A stretch of 64,000 bases of DNA from Symbiodinium sp. CCMP2592 (taxonomy: Eukaryota; Sar; Dinophyceae; Suessiales; Symbiodiniaceae), in the NCBI GenBank assembly GCA_905221615.1, contig CAJNDT010003068.1, positions 1 through 64,000 on the forward strand, given 5' to 3'. Position 1 is the stretch's first letter. Each line of letters begins with the position of its first letter. Below, one piece after another: positions 1 through 9,563 of this stretch. The translations under genes and the position numbers were made by a program. Below the pieces are notes generated by a model. That model did not search any database and was not told the origin of the DNA. It worked only from the letters and a program-made list of their open reading frames with translations.

Positions 1-83
1 CATCAATATTCAGCTTATTATTTTCTTATGATTTTCAATATTTACTCGTAGGAATTAATGAATATTGTATTTATATATATATA

Positions 84-356
84 TATATATGATCCCGGTT
101 CTCGGTTCACCGACCCCCTCCCCTCCCCCCGCAATGGTATCTCCCCCCCCGTATGTGACTGCGCAAGCCTTTGCCCTACGAGGGCTCGCACGCCAAGCAG
201 ACCCATGCAGGAAACCCAAACCACACCACACCACAGGGGGGAGTGGGGTAACCAGCCTAAGCAGACCCACTCCCGAACCACACCACACCACAGGGGGGGA
301 GGAGGAACCATTGGGGGGGGGGAGGGGGGGGGCCGGCCGAACTGGGATCATATATA
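84..356. repeat. Inverted-repeat element with TATATATGATCCC ends
   Basis: The left end (TATATATGATCCCGGTTC from about 84) matches the reverse complement of the right end (GAACTGGGATCATATATA, to about 356). The interior contains a 65-bp-period direct duplication (AAGCAGACCC at 194 and 259, each followed by a CCACACCACACCACAGGGG block), then a long G run. It looks like a non-autonomous terminal-inverted-repeat element or a folded-back repeat. No coding content is supported. Confidence 0.45.
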
Positions 357-357
357 G

Positions 358-659
358 TTGCTCCTGATAAGCTATTCTATCGATTCTGTACAAAACGGTT
401 ATTATATTGTTGGAATATGTTGTTTATGCATCCAGCCGAGGGACGCGGAGAACATCTTTGTCAAATCCAACGGTCACGACCTGGCTGCAATGATTGTATC
501 CACGCATGGGATTGGGTTGTTTCAGGCCTACAACATCCAACTCCCGACCCTAACTAACAGCCCCGCCAAAACGGCGCCATCATTCCCACACTCAATCAGC
601 AAAACTGCCAACAGCAGAATCTAAGCCCGAAGCAAGTCGTGCACGGAAAAAAACTTAAA
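358..659. other. No gene seen
   Basis: Unique-looking sequence. A short open frame exists but has no recognisable domain or coding bias. Confidence 0.5.
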
Positions 660-745
660 CCCCATAATTAAACTCTAAACCCCTAGACCCGAAACCCCTA
701 AACCCCTAAACCCCTCTAAACCCCAAACCCCTAAACCCTAAGCCC
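660..745. repeat. Degenerate telomere-like tract (CCCTAAA-rich)
   Basis: Repeated CCCTAAAC / CCCCTAAAC words in imperfect order, in the orientation opposite to the tract at 1128-1200. This is interstitial, not a chromosome end. Confidence 0.7.
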
Positions 746-1127
746 ACGTGGGCCTCTACCGTCCCCCGAAGGTCCTAAAGAGCTAGGATCCTTGTCCCCA
801 CACGCCCCAAACAAGCCGTAAAACCTAAATGCCTCAACTCCAAGCCTTCTACCTAGGTGTGTACTCGGGGGGTCTAGGTAAGCCCTGGGGCCTAAACTTA
901 CTTCGATCCCCCAAAATGCTGTTAACATACAAAGACATCGTAATCAGAAACCTTAACACAGCTAGGTTCTTTAAGTTACAAGCTAAACGCTGACCCTGAA
1001 CCCTTCACACAGAAACTTTGTGCCAAGCCGACCATCTTTGGGTAGCGCTTCCGCAGCTGCGCCAGGGCAGCTAGGAAGGAAAGGCAGGGCCTCTAGGTTT
1101 CAAGGTCAACGGCTTTAGGGCTTTGGG
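746..1127. other. No gene seen
   Basis: I see no domain-bearing frame, RNA gene or strong repeat here. Confidence 0.5.
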
Positions 1128-1200
1128 GCTTATAGGGTTTAGGGTTTAGGGGTCTGGGGTTTAGGGTTTCGGGCTTTAGGGATTAGGGTTAAGGGTCAAG
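1128..1200. repeat. Degenerate telomere-like tract (TTTAGGG-rich)
   Basis: Imperfect TTTAGGG/GGGTTTAGG words on the plus strand, opposite in polarity to 660-745. Confidence 0.65.
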
Positions 1201-1587
1201 TAAAGGGCGTTGCTGTTTAGATGTAGTTGCAATGGTCATAGCAGTCGAAATGACGACAATACCAACGATAACTCCAAACCCTATGCCACTTGCCCAAAAC
1301 TCCAGATGCCAGGTCTATTCGGTACTAAACAATTCTGGACTAAAGACTGGAGGGCAGGTTTTCTGGACCCAGGTCGGGGAAAGGGATTTGGGCTTTAGTG
1401 CCTGACATTCAGGTTTAGGATAAACCCTCGACTTTGTCGCTTTCAATGCCAATATACCTCATATACTGCGTGCTGAAGCCTACCGAGCCGGAAGCTCCAA
1501 GTCCTATATCACAGGTTCGTAAATCCTATACACCGTACAGCCCCGCCGGTTGAAACGACTTTGAAAAATGGACCAAAAGGTCCCCCC

Positions 1588-1694
1588 TTGACACACTTTG
1601 GGTTAGTAGGGAATGGAAGAATGGGGTACAATTATAACTACTACTACTACGACAATTCTTCCATTCCCCACTAACCAAGGGTAAGTTGACACAC
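1588..1694. mobile_element. Small palindromic element flanked by a 9-bp direct repeat
   Basis: The arms GGTTAGTAGGGAATGGAAGA (from 1601) and its near reverse complement (ending about 1677) face each other across a short triplet-rich centre. TTGACACAC occurs directly outside both ends (1588-1596 and 1686-1694), which fits a 9-bp target duplication as made by Mutator-type transposases. The same arms recur as an almost centre-less hairpin at 56432-56488. No transposase is present, so a MITE-like, non-autonomous element is inferred. Confidence 0.6.
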
Positions 1695-1968
1695 CAACAA
1701 CGGCACTCTCACTCTTCCAGGTCTTTTTTTATGCCAGAAGGCCACCTGGCTTTCTGGCGTGAAGTATTCCTGAAAAGACAAGCCCTCACCCCAAGAGGGC
1801 GCTTCGTCCTTTATCAGTATTTGTGGTCATCTTATAACATTGTCGTATTAGTCCCTTCCCTCTTTTATTAAGCCCCCCTCATAATAAAACCACACTGGAG
1901 CGAATCCTCCCGAAATCATCCCTGCCCGTTAAAACCTGCTGGGGAGGGTTTCGAGGCTCCAAATACCC
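1695..1968. other. No gene seen
   Basis: Nothing recognisable. Confidence 0.5.
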
Positions 1969-2214
1969 TCAGAGCATAGTAAGAGCGAGAGCAACAGCAG
2001 GAGCAAGCGCCACATCAACAGCAGGAGTTAGAGCAAGAGCAAAAGCGGGAGCATCAGCAAGAGCAAAGCAAAAGCAAGAGCGGCAGTAAGAACAAGAGCA
2101 GGAGCAAAAGCGGGAGCAACAGGAAGAGCAGGAGCAAGAGACGCAGCAGAAGCAGGAGCAAAAGCCAGCGCGGGAGCAAGAGCCAGAGCAGGAGCAAGAG
2201 CACGGGCCCCTCAA
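1969..2214. repeat. AGC-rich hexanucleotide minisatellite
   Basis: About 240 bp of imperfect 6-bp units of the type AGCARG/AGCGGG on the plus strand (AGAGCAGGAGCAAGAGC pattern). Open frames through it give Cys/Ser/Leu-only or Arg/Ser-only strings and are repeat artefacts. Confidence 0.85.
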
Positions 2215-2485
2215 AAGCGGCAGTAGAGCTAAAAATACACCCTAATAAAAAAACTTGCCGAGTTTCTACTGGGGGACTCCCTCTGTTAAGTTTGGGGGAC
2301 AGGATTATCATAACCCTAAATGGATTTGCTAGGTGAATCCGAAATGCAGCCGAGGCCGGGACGAGGACCCGAAAATGTAGAGGTGCACTTTGCCCGATAC
2401 CTGACACAGGCAAAGCCAGCTTAGCCTTGCTGCTAGTATTGTCTTGAGTTGTCTGGATCAAATCAACACATGACTGAGCTCAGCT
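2215..2485. other. No gene seen
   Basis: Region just downstream of the minus-strand tRNA gene; nothing else recognised. Confidence 0.45.
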
Positions 2486-2489
2486 AAAA
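2486..2489 (-). terminator. Pol III T4 terminator of the tRNA gene
   Basis: TTTT on the minus strand directly after the tRNA discriminator base. Confidence 0.7.
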
Positions 2490-2574
2490 TCCGGCCACCC
2501 GGAATCGAACCAGGGACCATCTGATAGCTGCAATGCTCTACGGTCAGATGCTCTGCCAACTGAGCTATAGCCGG
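2490..2574 (-). tRNA. tRNA-Tyr (anticodon GTA) with a 12-nt intron
   Basis: The minus strand folds into a full cloverleaf: 7-bp acceptor stem (CCGGCTA with TGGCCGG, first pair C1-G72 as usual for eukaryotic tRNA-Tyr), D arm with A-box TAGCTCAGTTGG, anticodon stem TCTGA/TCAGA, 5-nt variable loop, and T arm with B-box GGTTCGATTCC. The anticodon is GTA at 2539-2541. A 12-nt insert (2526-2537) sits exactly one base after the anticodon, the canonical site of eukaryotic nuclear tRNA introns, and tRNA-Tyr is the classic intron carrier. The discriminator is A. A pol III terminator TTTT follows at once (2486-2489). Oddity: position 33 reads C, not the near-universal U, so reduced function or a pseudogene cannot be excluded. 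CCA is not encoded, as expected. Confidence 0.9.
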
Positions 2575-3486
2575 CTTGCCAGGGTGTCTTCTGGAATGCT
2601 TCCTGAAGAATCCATGTGGCAAGGCCGTCGACATTTTGGGGGGTCTCCGAGTTTGTTTGTCGGGATCTCCTGCAATCGTACCATTGGGGCTATGGCGCAG
2701 CTTAGCTTTAGCGGTACACGTTTGCCCGAGGATGCCCCTTTGAAGACATGTTCCTGTCTCGTTTCTGCGCCCGATGCACCATCTCTTGCGTTGAGCACGA
2801 ATGTGGAAGATGGTGGATGTAGTGAAACTCAATGGTCTGAGCACAGCCCTGTAACGGTGCAGTTATTTTACATACTTTGGGGAGGTTTAGGCGAACATTT
2901 CAAGCATCTGAAATCCAAAAACCAAGCTCTGCATCCGACAGAACGGTTGAAGGCCTCCGGGTAACTCTTGCCCCGCACACGTCGCTGAAGACGCTCTGCG
3001 GCCACGAAGAGAATCGCGTCCAGGGCAAGCAGTGCCTGGAAAACCGGTAGGGTTTGCCTGTCGGGAGCATTATATACATACCGTTACATACCATTGCAAA
3101 GCTCCGAAGAGCACGGCATGGTCCAATGCTTGGAGTGTGGATGAAGACTTGCATTGCACCAATAGACTGCTTTCTGCTCATTCTTGGCAGTTGGCTTTGC
3201 TCCGCTGCCATCTCGATTGCCCAATTTGCATCACATACAACTATCATACAACCTCTTGTGCAGTTGGCAGGCTTAATTGAGCCCATTGAGACTAGAAGCC
3301 TGGATGCTCCAAAGGCAGAATGTTCGGATTGTCGGCACCTAGAATCCTAGAACACAACAGACTGACTTAAGTTCTAGAGCCTTACGCCTGAATTTTCCAA
3401 AGGGCCGCAACACCGTTGAGCTAAATCCTCCCTCCCGTACCTCCAATTTCCACACCTCAACCCTGCCATCATCCAGCACTACCCTA
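2575..3486. other. No supported gene; overlapping open frames only
   Basis: Several open frames on both strands overlap one another around 2600-3350. None shows a recognisable domain, and one runs through the tRNA gene, so I annotate none. A hydrophobic stretch is readable on the plus strand near 3150-3230, but without start or splice support. Confidence 0.4.
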
Positions 3487-3588
3487 CCTATAGTCTCCAT
3501 TGTAGTTCCTTTTTGGGGTTACCTCTTAGGGCCCTTAATAAAAAGAACTGGTTAAACCAAAACAAGGAACTAGAATGGAGATTATAGG
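3487..3588. mobile_element. MITE-like element, CCTATAGTCTCCATTG family
   Basis: The left arm CCTATAGTCTCCATTGTAG and the right arm, read as reverse complement CCTATAATCTCCATTCTAG, enclose about 55 bp. Related arms occur at 54917-55060. Confidence 0.55.
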
Positions 3589-3672
3589 CAGACCCTAGAC
3601 CCTCAACCCCAAATTTCTGGCAGCCTGGTGGTCGGCATGCCGTCCAGCGGCCGAGACCCCTGAAACACGAAA

Positions 3673-3774
3673 GTGATTCTCAAAATTAGGGTCCCTTTTT
3701 GGGTCCTTAATATTATACGGCACCTATTATTTAGGGTACCCAAAAGGGGGACCCTAATTGTGTCAACCACCCAT
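3673..3774. mobile_element. MITE-like element, TGGGTGGTTGTC family (diverged copy)
   Basis: It shares the core ACGGCACCTATTATTTAGGG and the right end GTCAACCACCCATG with the better preserved copy at 9035-9137; its left end is eroded. No coding capacity. Confidence 0.65.
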
Positions 3775-3775
3775 G

Positions 3776-4727
3776 TGCAGATCGGCTTCTTTTGAGGGTG
3801 ATAGCTTGGGGAGTTTGGTTTTATGTAAGGGCTTGTTGTTTGTAGGGTTCGAGGTTTTAGGGCTGGGGCTCTTGATTCTGAGGGTTCACAGACTTGGGGA
3901 GAAGGGGGTCTATTGGGAGTAGCTAATCGGGGTCGGCGAATTGTCGAGTAGGCTGTATGGGCTTTGGGATTTGGGTCCAGGCGTTTAGCTTCAACTCTGG
4001 ACTGTACGGCCCGTTTTTTGCAAAACGTGGAAGTTCACTGAAGGAATTTTCGGATCAAGCTGTAGCGGTCAAGGCTTAGGGTTTAGGGGTTAGGGGTGTA
4101 GGGTTTAGGGAGTTCGAGAAGTTTGCCACCTTCTGCACATCGTCCACCGTCCAACCGGGTGGAGCAATCACAGGCAGGAACATTGCTGACACTGCAGCCC
4201 TGGGATCTTGGTGGTAGAGATACCGAAACTGTTCCATTGTTTCCTGCCCAACACCACAGAAATTGGGCAATATGTGCAGAATAGCTCTCCTCTCCATAGA
4301 CTGCGCACAAACCACCCTCGAAGCCCAAGCACCCAACTTTTGTGATTGCAAGGTTTCTGAAAGTCGAAAAGTGACCCCGGCTCGGAGGCCCTTCAAGAAA
4401 CTGCTTTCGGCAATAGCTTGCTGACGCAGATACTGATTAGATCAGGTCTCAGCATCTGGTTGAGGAGCTGCAGTTTTGCAAGTCTTGGGGAGTGGGGGTT
4501 GTGAACTTGGAGGTGAGTTTGGCAGTCTACATTCGGGCGCTTCTGGCTGCTGGGAGTAGCTCCGTATCAAGCGAGCCTGGCAAAGCTAGCGGGCGCAAGG
4601 AGCGAGGCCTGCAACAGAATGCGTGCTTCGGTCAAGATCTTCAGTACGAGGGAGTGCGGAGGGCCGTAACATTTAGAATAGGGTTTTGGGGTATATTGTA
4701 CTAGATAAGGCAAGACTTAAGACTAAA
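3776..4727. other. No gene seen; scattered TTTAGGG words
   Basis: A short telomere-like run occurs around 4075-4112. Open frames near 4080-4400 (minus) and 4492-4704 (plus) show nothing recognisable. Confidence 0.45.
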
Positions 4728-4850
4728 AAATGCTGCTACTACCGCTGCTACTCCTACTCTTACTTCTACTCCTACTCCTACTCCTACTACTGCTGCTGCT
4801 ACTACTACTGCTACTACTAGTATTACTACTACAAGTACGACCATGTTATT
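4728..4850. repeat. CTA/CTG/CTC trinucleotide microsatellite
   Basis: Imperfect CTN triplets for about 120 bp. The open frame across it is a run of leucines and is not a gene. Confidence 0.85.
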
Positions 4851-5309
4851 ATTGTTGCTATTACTACCCCGTTTCCTATTGCATCGCTAGTATTCCTCCA
4901 AGCTCTATTCGCAACCCTTGGCCTTAAGACCTGAAACCGAACCAAGACCCTCTGGCCCAAGCCCCGTCACCCCCAACACAATCGTGGCAGGAATCTTCCG
5001 GCTTTCGGAATCAGGGTCTAGGGGGACTCCAACTCCTATACCACCTACCACTCTATAACTCCTCATCATAATTTCCTTCAGAATGTCCTGAAAAAAGGTG
5101 TAGAGGCTATTTCGGGCTACGGTAGTCCTCGGCCTTCGTCCTGGCCTGCAAACCGCCAGGAAGGCAAGCCCTAGACTCTGAGCTTAAAGCAGGAGCTTTC
5201 TACGGCAAATCCTGTGCCCACGAATCAAATCCCCTGACAATGAACTCTAGAACCTTAGAACACGGGCTAGAAGTGATTGGCACGGGGGTTCCCTCGTATT
5301 ATAACCCCT
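4851..5309. other. No gene seen
   Basis: Nothing recognised. Confidence 0.5.
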
Positions 5310-5420
5310 ACTTGCAAGGAGGTTCATGGGTAGTTATAAGTGGGGTTCTAAGTCCCCTCATAATAGCTACGGTTATCCTACTTATACCCCCGCTTATAAC
5401 TACCCATGAACCTCCAAGTA
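5310..5420. mobile_element. MITE-like element, TACTTGGAGGTTCATGGG family (copy 1)
   Basis: Terminal inverted repeats of about 28 bp (GGAGGTTCATGGGTAGTTAT at the left, its reverse complement at the right) with a 50-60 bp interior. Further copies lie at 6232-6400, 43718-43819 and 48006-48126, each with both ends, so this is a dispersed family. Confidence 0.75.
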
Positions 5421-5924
5421 GACCCTAAACCTCTAAGCACGAAAGAGTGCTCTATGCCAACTAAAGCCCGAGGCTTGGAACTAAACCCCAGGCCATGGAA
5501 CCCAAATCCCTGAAGCCCAAAACCCTAGGAACAAGGTGCCTTAATAATTAGAGTAGGGTTCCCTTTAAAGGGTTCCTCAAAGGGGTCTAGGGGTCTAGAG
5601 TAAGGCACAATAATATAGGGGCCTTAATAATTCGAAGAGGGGCCCCAAACCCTGGAGACGAATCCCAACCTGGACCCTATAACTATACAGACAGCCCTCC
5701 TTTTTGGGGTGGGATATTCAGTATCATTCATTATATAAGTCCTTCTTAAATGGGTCTGCTTTTTGGGGTTCGAGGTATATCCTAGTCTACATTCCCTAAA
5801 CCCTGAACCCCGAAACTCGAGAATCCTAGAGCTGAATCCCTACCTGGACCAAAAAGCCCACCTTTGTACGGTAATTTCCCTATATAAGACTTCAAAAGTG
5901 TAGGTCACTTGAGGTTTGGGTAAA
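5421..5924. repeat. Repeat fragments, no gene
   Basis: Contains two partial copies of the AATATAGGGGCC family (around 5531 and 5611-5655) and one TTCCCTTTAAAGGG module near 5566. No coding sequence is supported. Confidence 0.5.
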
Positions 5925-6231
5925 CCCTAAACCCTAAATGGCGCTGTAATTTATCCCTAAACCCTGAAGCCCAATCCCTGAACCCTTGTCACTGACCTGA
6001 GCCCATTAACCCCAATCCCGAAACACAAGACACTCTAAACCCCGAACCCCTGGACCCTCATCCATAAACCCAAGACTCTAAACCCTGAACCCTAAACCCC
6101 AATCTAAACCCCAGTCCTGAAACACTAAACCCTGAATTCTGAACCCTAATCCCTAAACTCAAGACCCTGAACGTCCCTCAACCCTAACTAATCCCTGAAC
6201 CCAACACCCAAAACCCTAATCCCCAATCTCT
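5925..6231. repeat. Degenerate telomere-like tract (CCCTAAA/CCCTGAA)
   Basis: About 300 bp of imperfect CCCTAAACCCTGAACCC words on the plus strand. Confidence 0.7.
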
Positions 6232-6400
6232 GCTTGGAGGTTCATGGGTAGTTTTAAGTAGGGTTATAAGTAAGGTAACTGTACTTATAACCCGTATTAT
6301 GGGGGACTTACAACCCCACTGATAACTACCCATGGGTTACAAGTATAATTAGTTACCTTACTTATAACCCTACTTATAGCTACCCATGAACCTCCGAGTA
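6232..6400. mobile_element. MITE-like element, TACTTGGAGGTTCATGGG family (copy 2)
   Basis: It has CTTGGAGGTTCATGGGTAG at the left and its reverse complement at the right. It is longer than the other copies because of an internal duplication of TTATAAGTA-type sequence. Its right arm supplies the last codons and the stop of the minus-strand frame that ends at 6370. Confidence 0.7.
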
Positions 6401-7062
6401 AACCCTAGTCCCCAAACCCCCCAGAATCCCGAAGCTTCCCACCTCTGCTCCGCCGCACCGGCTCTGCCAGCGGCCACGAGGCGCCCAGTCTCAATCAGTT
6501 GATCCTCCCACTTTGCAGGGTTCCCTTTAGAGGATCCTTTACAGTTCCCTTTAAAGGGTCCGCTGAGGGTGCCCTTTAAAGGATTATCAGGACAGCCTAG
6601 GCGAGCCATGCCATCCCCCGGTCTGTACTCATAAAAAGGCTTACGCCTTTTATGAGTATAGACCGTTACTCCCTTATCCCTTAAGGCCTCCAAGGACTCC
6701 ACGTCTGTGCACAGCGGCATCGCCGCTACAGGTGGTGGGAGAAGCTCTGCCGGCCACTGCTCCTTCAGTGCTGCAAGTTGTGGCTTGGCCGCCGCCAGGG
6801 TCTTCTTGTCCTCGTCCAGCAGCTGATTGGCTCCTGGTCCTGTCTCTGGTCCTGCCTGGGAGATACGGTAGAGGAGCTGCAGGATTGCTGGGCACCGATC
6901 ATCCCGTAAGCACACGAGCGGAACCTGCATAGCCGACTCCTCTTTGACCTGTCCCGGTGCAGGAGCTACACCAGCAGGTGCCTCCGCTTGAGGAGGCGGC
7001 ACGGAAGTGGAGGTCACTGCCGGAACTTTCTGCAGCAAACTTGCATTCTGCTCCTTCAGCAT
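6370..7062 (-). CDS. Candidate exon of an unknown protein, interrupted by repeat modules
   Basis: A 230-codon open frame on the minus strand, with protein-like composition that the surrounding sequence lacks. It opens with a short helical, coiled-coil-like stretch (LKEQNASLLQK), then a Pro/Ala-rich linker, then a charged helical region around residues 60-115. The frame stays open upstream of this ATG to about 7140, so the ATG may not be the true start and the piece may be an internal exon. From about residue 145 the protein is encoded by repeats: a 40-bp hairpin at 6624-6664 and several CCTTTAAAGG modules (6527-6590), which translate as basic Lys/Gly-rich peptide. The C-terminal end and stop lie inside a MITE (6232-6400). 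No family is recognised; an eroding gene or a chance frame remains possible. Confidence 0.4.
   Translation of the reverse strand: MLKEQNASLLQKVPAVTSTSVPPPQAEAPAGVAPAPGQVKEESAMQVPLVCLRDDRCPAILQLLYRISQAGPETGPGANQLLDEDKKTLAAAKPQLAALKEQWPAELLPPPVAAMPLCTDVESLEALRDKGVTVYTHKRRKPFYEYRPGDGMARLGCPDNPLKGTLSGPFKGNCKGSSKGNPAKWEDQLIETGRLVAAGRAGAAEQRWEASGFWGVWGLGFTRRFMGSYK
6527..6590. repeat. Cluster of CCTTTAAAGG palindromic modules (1)
   Basis: Three modules of the form TTCCCTTTAAAGGRTCC or a decayed version, spaced 15-25 bp apart. A second cluster is at 7083-7147, with further single modules near 5566, 9590-9625, 10855-10905 and 48404. Confidence 0.65.
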
Positions 7063-7082
7063 CCGGTTTTCAGCCTCTGCCG

Positions 7083-7147
7083 TCGGGTTTCCTTTAAAGG
7101 ATCCTTTGCGGGCTCCCTTTAAAGGATCCGTTAAGGGTTCCCTTCAT
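7083..7147. repeat. Cluster of CCTTTAAAGG palindromic modules (2)
   Basis: TTCCTTTAAAGGATCC, then CTCCCTTTAAAGGATCC, then a partial module, just upstream of the candidate exon on its own strand and in its open frame. Confidence 0.65.
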
Positions 7148-8558
7148 TACAAGCGTGACTGAACCAGCAGTACACACCCTTGCTTTACTAGAAATCCAAC
7201 ATGTGCTAGACTCCGCTAGACCCTAAACCCTGCACCCCAAACGGCCCTAAAGCCCAAAACCACGAGGTCATGGCCATACCTATGTCTCTGTCTTACACAA
7301 GCATCAGAGTCTCTAGCTCCTCTCTACCATGAAGTTTCAGCTCTGCGCCCTGCAGTCGCAGGAACACCATCTCATGTTGCGATATACTGTAGTCACTGTA
7401 GTCTGTTCTAACACATTCTATTATCTTATACTATATGCTACTATATTCTGCTCTATTCCGTTCTGTTAGACATGATTTATACCAAAATTATACAATATCA
7501 TATTGAGCAGTCTTATGAAAGCCCTACCTTTACCCTTAGCAAACCAACCAGTTTCGGGTTTCTCATTACTCTGATTCGCTTGTAGAAGTCGTTAAAACGC
7601 TAGGGTATTCAGGGTCAAGGTAAGCCATAAACTTCACGGTTTAGGGCTTAGGGTTTAGCCTTCAACAGTGAAGCCATAAGCCGTTAACACAAGAATGCGC
7701 TACAAGTAAGTAAGCTGTAGATAGAAGCTGGCGGCCAGGTCCTCACCCTCTGGGAGATGCAGCGTAAGGTCCAGCTGAAGCCATGCCATGTGCCTGGCTT
7801 CTACATCTTGAAATGAAGAATATCACGATTGCGATTCGGACTATCATGGTTGCGTTCAGGCCTCAGTTTCGGCCTCAGTCTGGAGCCGTTTGGGGGCTTC
7901 GGTTCGGGGCGCATTCTCGGCAGCTTTTGCAGGAGCTTCATACAAGAATGAAACCCGGGTTTGGGGTATAGTTCATATTCGACTTGAAGCCTTAGTACTC
8001 TTAACAAGGAACAGCGCAGCTGCTCGTATCTTGAATCTTCAAGCCCTACGTGGACCCCAACAGCATGTAAACTAATGGCCTTTTTTTCGGTGTTGGGCAG
8101 TTTTGGCTCGTCGCTTTTCACGAAAAACATAGGCGACATTAAACTGCTTTGGGGATTTAAGTAGGGACCGTTAATGGCCTTTTATAGTTGTTGGGCTACT
8201 ATTTTATCTACTTTGGGGCGTTTGGGTATGGACCGTTATAGACTCCTGCCTTGTGTTCTGCACCCAGCGCCGCGCAGCTGCAGCCTGTGGGCACAATGCT
8301 TGCTTCTTCTCTCGGATGCAACGGCGGCCCAAGACCAAGGGACCCCTACCAGCACCCCCCAAATACCCTCCATTTTTCCTAAATACCCACTATTCAGGAC
8401 CTTAACGGCTCTACTAAAGGGTAGTTGGGGGGGGTGCTGGTCAACCCGAAACCTGTAAAATCCTGAAGCCTCGGGAAACTTACTTGGTCACGTCGGTCCT
8501 TGCGTGCTTCATTCCAAATCGCGCCATCCTGCTGGGGGAGATCTTGGGGCTCACTGGA
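7148..8558. other. No gene seen
   Basis: A 1.4-kb stretch with only short unsupported frames (for example 7801-8139, minus). No RNA gene or clear repeat apart from isolated telomere-like words near 7640. Confidence 0.45.
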
Positions 8559-8559
8559 A

Positions 8560-8666
8560 TTGGGAGTTTGCGAAAATCGGGGGACCCTAATATGGGGGTC
8601 CTTATAGTAAGGATCCTACTATTTAAGGTACTAGGTTACGGTCCACTATTTTCGGAAAACCCCCAT
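8560..8666. mobile_element. MITE-like element, GGGAGTTTCCGAAAAT family (copy 1)
   Basis: The left end TTGGGAGTTTGCGAAAATC pairs with the right end ATTTTCGGAAAACCCCCA. Related copies are at 9468-9563 and 48781-48826. Confidence 0.55.
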
Positions 8667-9034
8667 TTGGGCTTGTCCGGTTCTACTATAGGCACCTTCA
8701 TCATTAGGACAGGGGTTTGGGATACATATTATGGTCTAGAAAGAATAAGCGCTTGGGGCATTTGGTGTGATTAGGGCTTGCTATGGGGGCCTTGATCATG
8801 GCAACAGAGGCATGGTAAACACCCACGTTTATATCTAGAATCAGGAACCCTGTAAGGACTAGGAACGCAGTTCGTCAGTCTTCTGTAGTACAGGTAATCG
8901 TTCAGGGTGGAGAGGCGTGTTTGGGTTTACGAGCATAAGGGCGTGGGGTTGAGGGTGAACGTGACAGCGGCCTTTAAACTAACCAGTTCCGGACTCCCGT
9001 ACAGGGTTATGAGTTCGCAAAAGAAGGCCTCATG
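8667..9034. other. No gene seen
   Basis: Nothing recognised. Confidence 0.5.
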
Positions 9035-9137
9035 TGGGTGGTTGTCAAAATTATGGTCCCTTTTTGGGTCCCTTTTATATTACGGCACCTATTATTTAGG
9101 GCACCCCAAAAGGGACCATAATTTTGACAACCACCCA
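9035..9137. mobile_element. MITE-like element, TGGGTGGTTGTC family (best copy)
   Basis: Near-perfect terminal inverted repeats of about 30 bp: TGGGTGGTTGTCAAAATTAT at the left and its reverse complement ending at 9137. The total is about 103 bp with the core ACGGCACCTATTATTTAGGG. Other copies: 3673-3774 and, in the opposite orientation and truncated, 10323-10403. Confidence 0.8.
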
Positions 9138-9330
9138 TGTGTGTGTGTATGTTTGCTTGTCTCACCGATAACTTTAACTGTGGTGCTGCAGTCTGTCTTT
9201 GGCGTCGACGTTCGCTGAGTTTACGGGTTAGGAGGTGGCTTAGGAATTTAAGGTTTCGGGTTTGGACCCAGCCTTACAGGTTTTCGGCGTGCAGAAAACC
9301 ATACCCCTCTTTGAAGGAGGCCAACAGAGT
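9138..9330. other. No gene seen
   Basis: Nothing recognised. Confidence 0.5.
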
Positions 9331-9420
9331 AATATAGGGGCCTTAATAAATATTCCGTATTATCATTACAGTATACATCGGCCCCAAAACCCTATTCTAA
9401 TTATTCAGGGCCCTATAGTA
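9331..9420. mobile_element. MITE-like element, AATATAGGGGCC family (copy 1)
   Basis: The left end AATATAGGGGCCTTAATAA and the right end (reverse complement of TAATTATTCAGGGCCCTATA) flank a short AT-rich centre with a GGCCCCAAAACCCTATTC motif shared with 45898-46010. Confidence 0.55.
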
Positions 9421-9467
9421 GGGATGCCCCACCCAATATCTCAAATGTGTGGGTGCCCGAACCCACC

Positions 9468-9563
9468 TGGGAGTTTCTGAAAAGTGGGGGGACTCATAGC
9501 ACTCTAAATAGTATAGTAGAAGGACCCCAAAATAGGGTACCACTAGTTTTCGGAAACTCCCAA
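9468..9563. mobile_element. MITE-like element, GGGAGTTTCCGAAAAT family (copy 2)
   Basis: TGGGAGTTTCTGAAAAGTGG at the left pairs with TTTTCGGAAACTCCCAA at the right. A further GGAAACTCCCC end occurs near 9637-9648 after two CCTTTAAAGG modules, suggesting nested insertions. Confidence 0.6.

Noticed and set aside
2533..2964. 143-codon plus-strand frame
   Set aside because: Begins inside the tRNA-Tyr gene on the other strand and shows no recognisable domain.
4730..4927. Poly-leucine frame resembling a signal peptide
   Set aside because: Encoded by a CTN triplet microsatellite.
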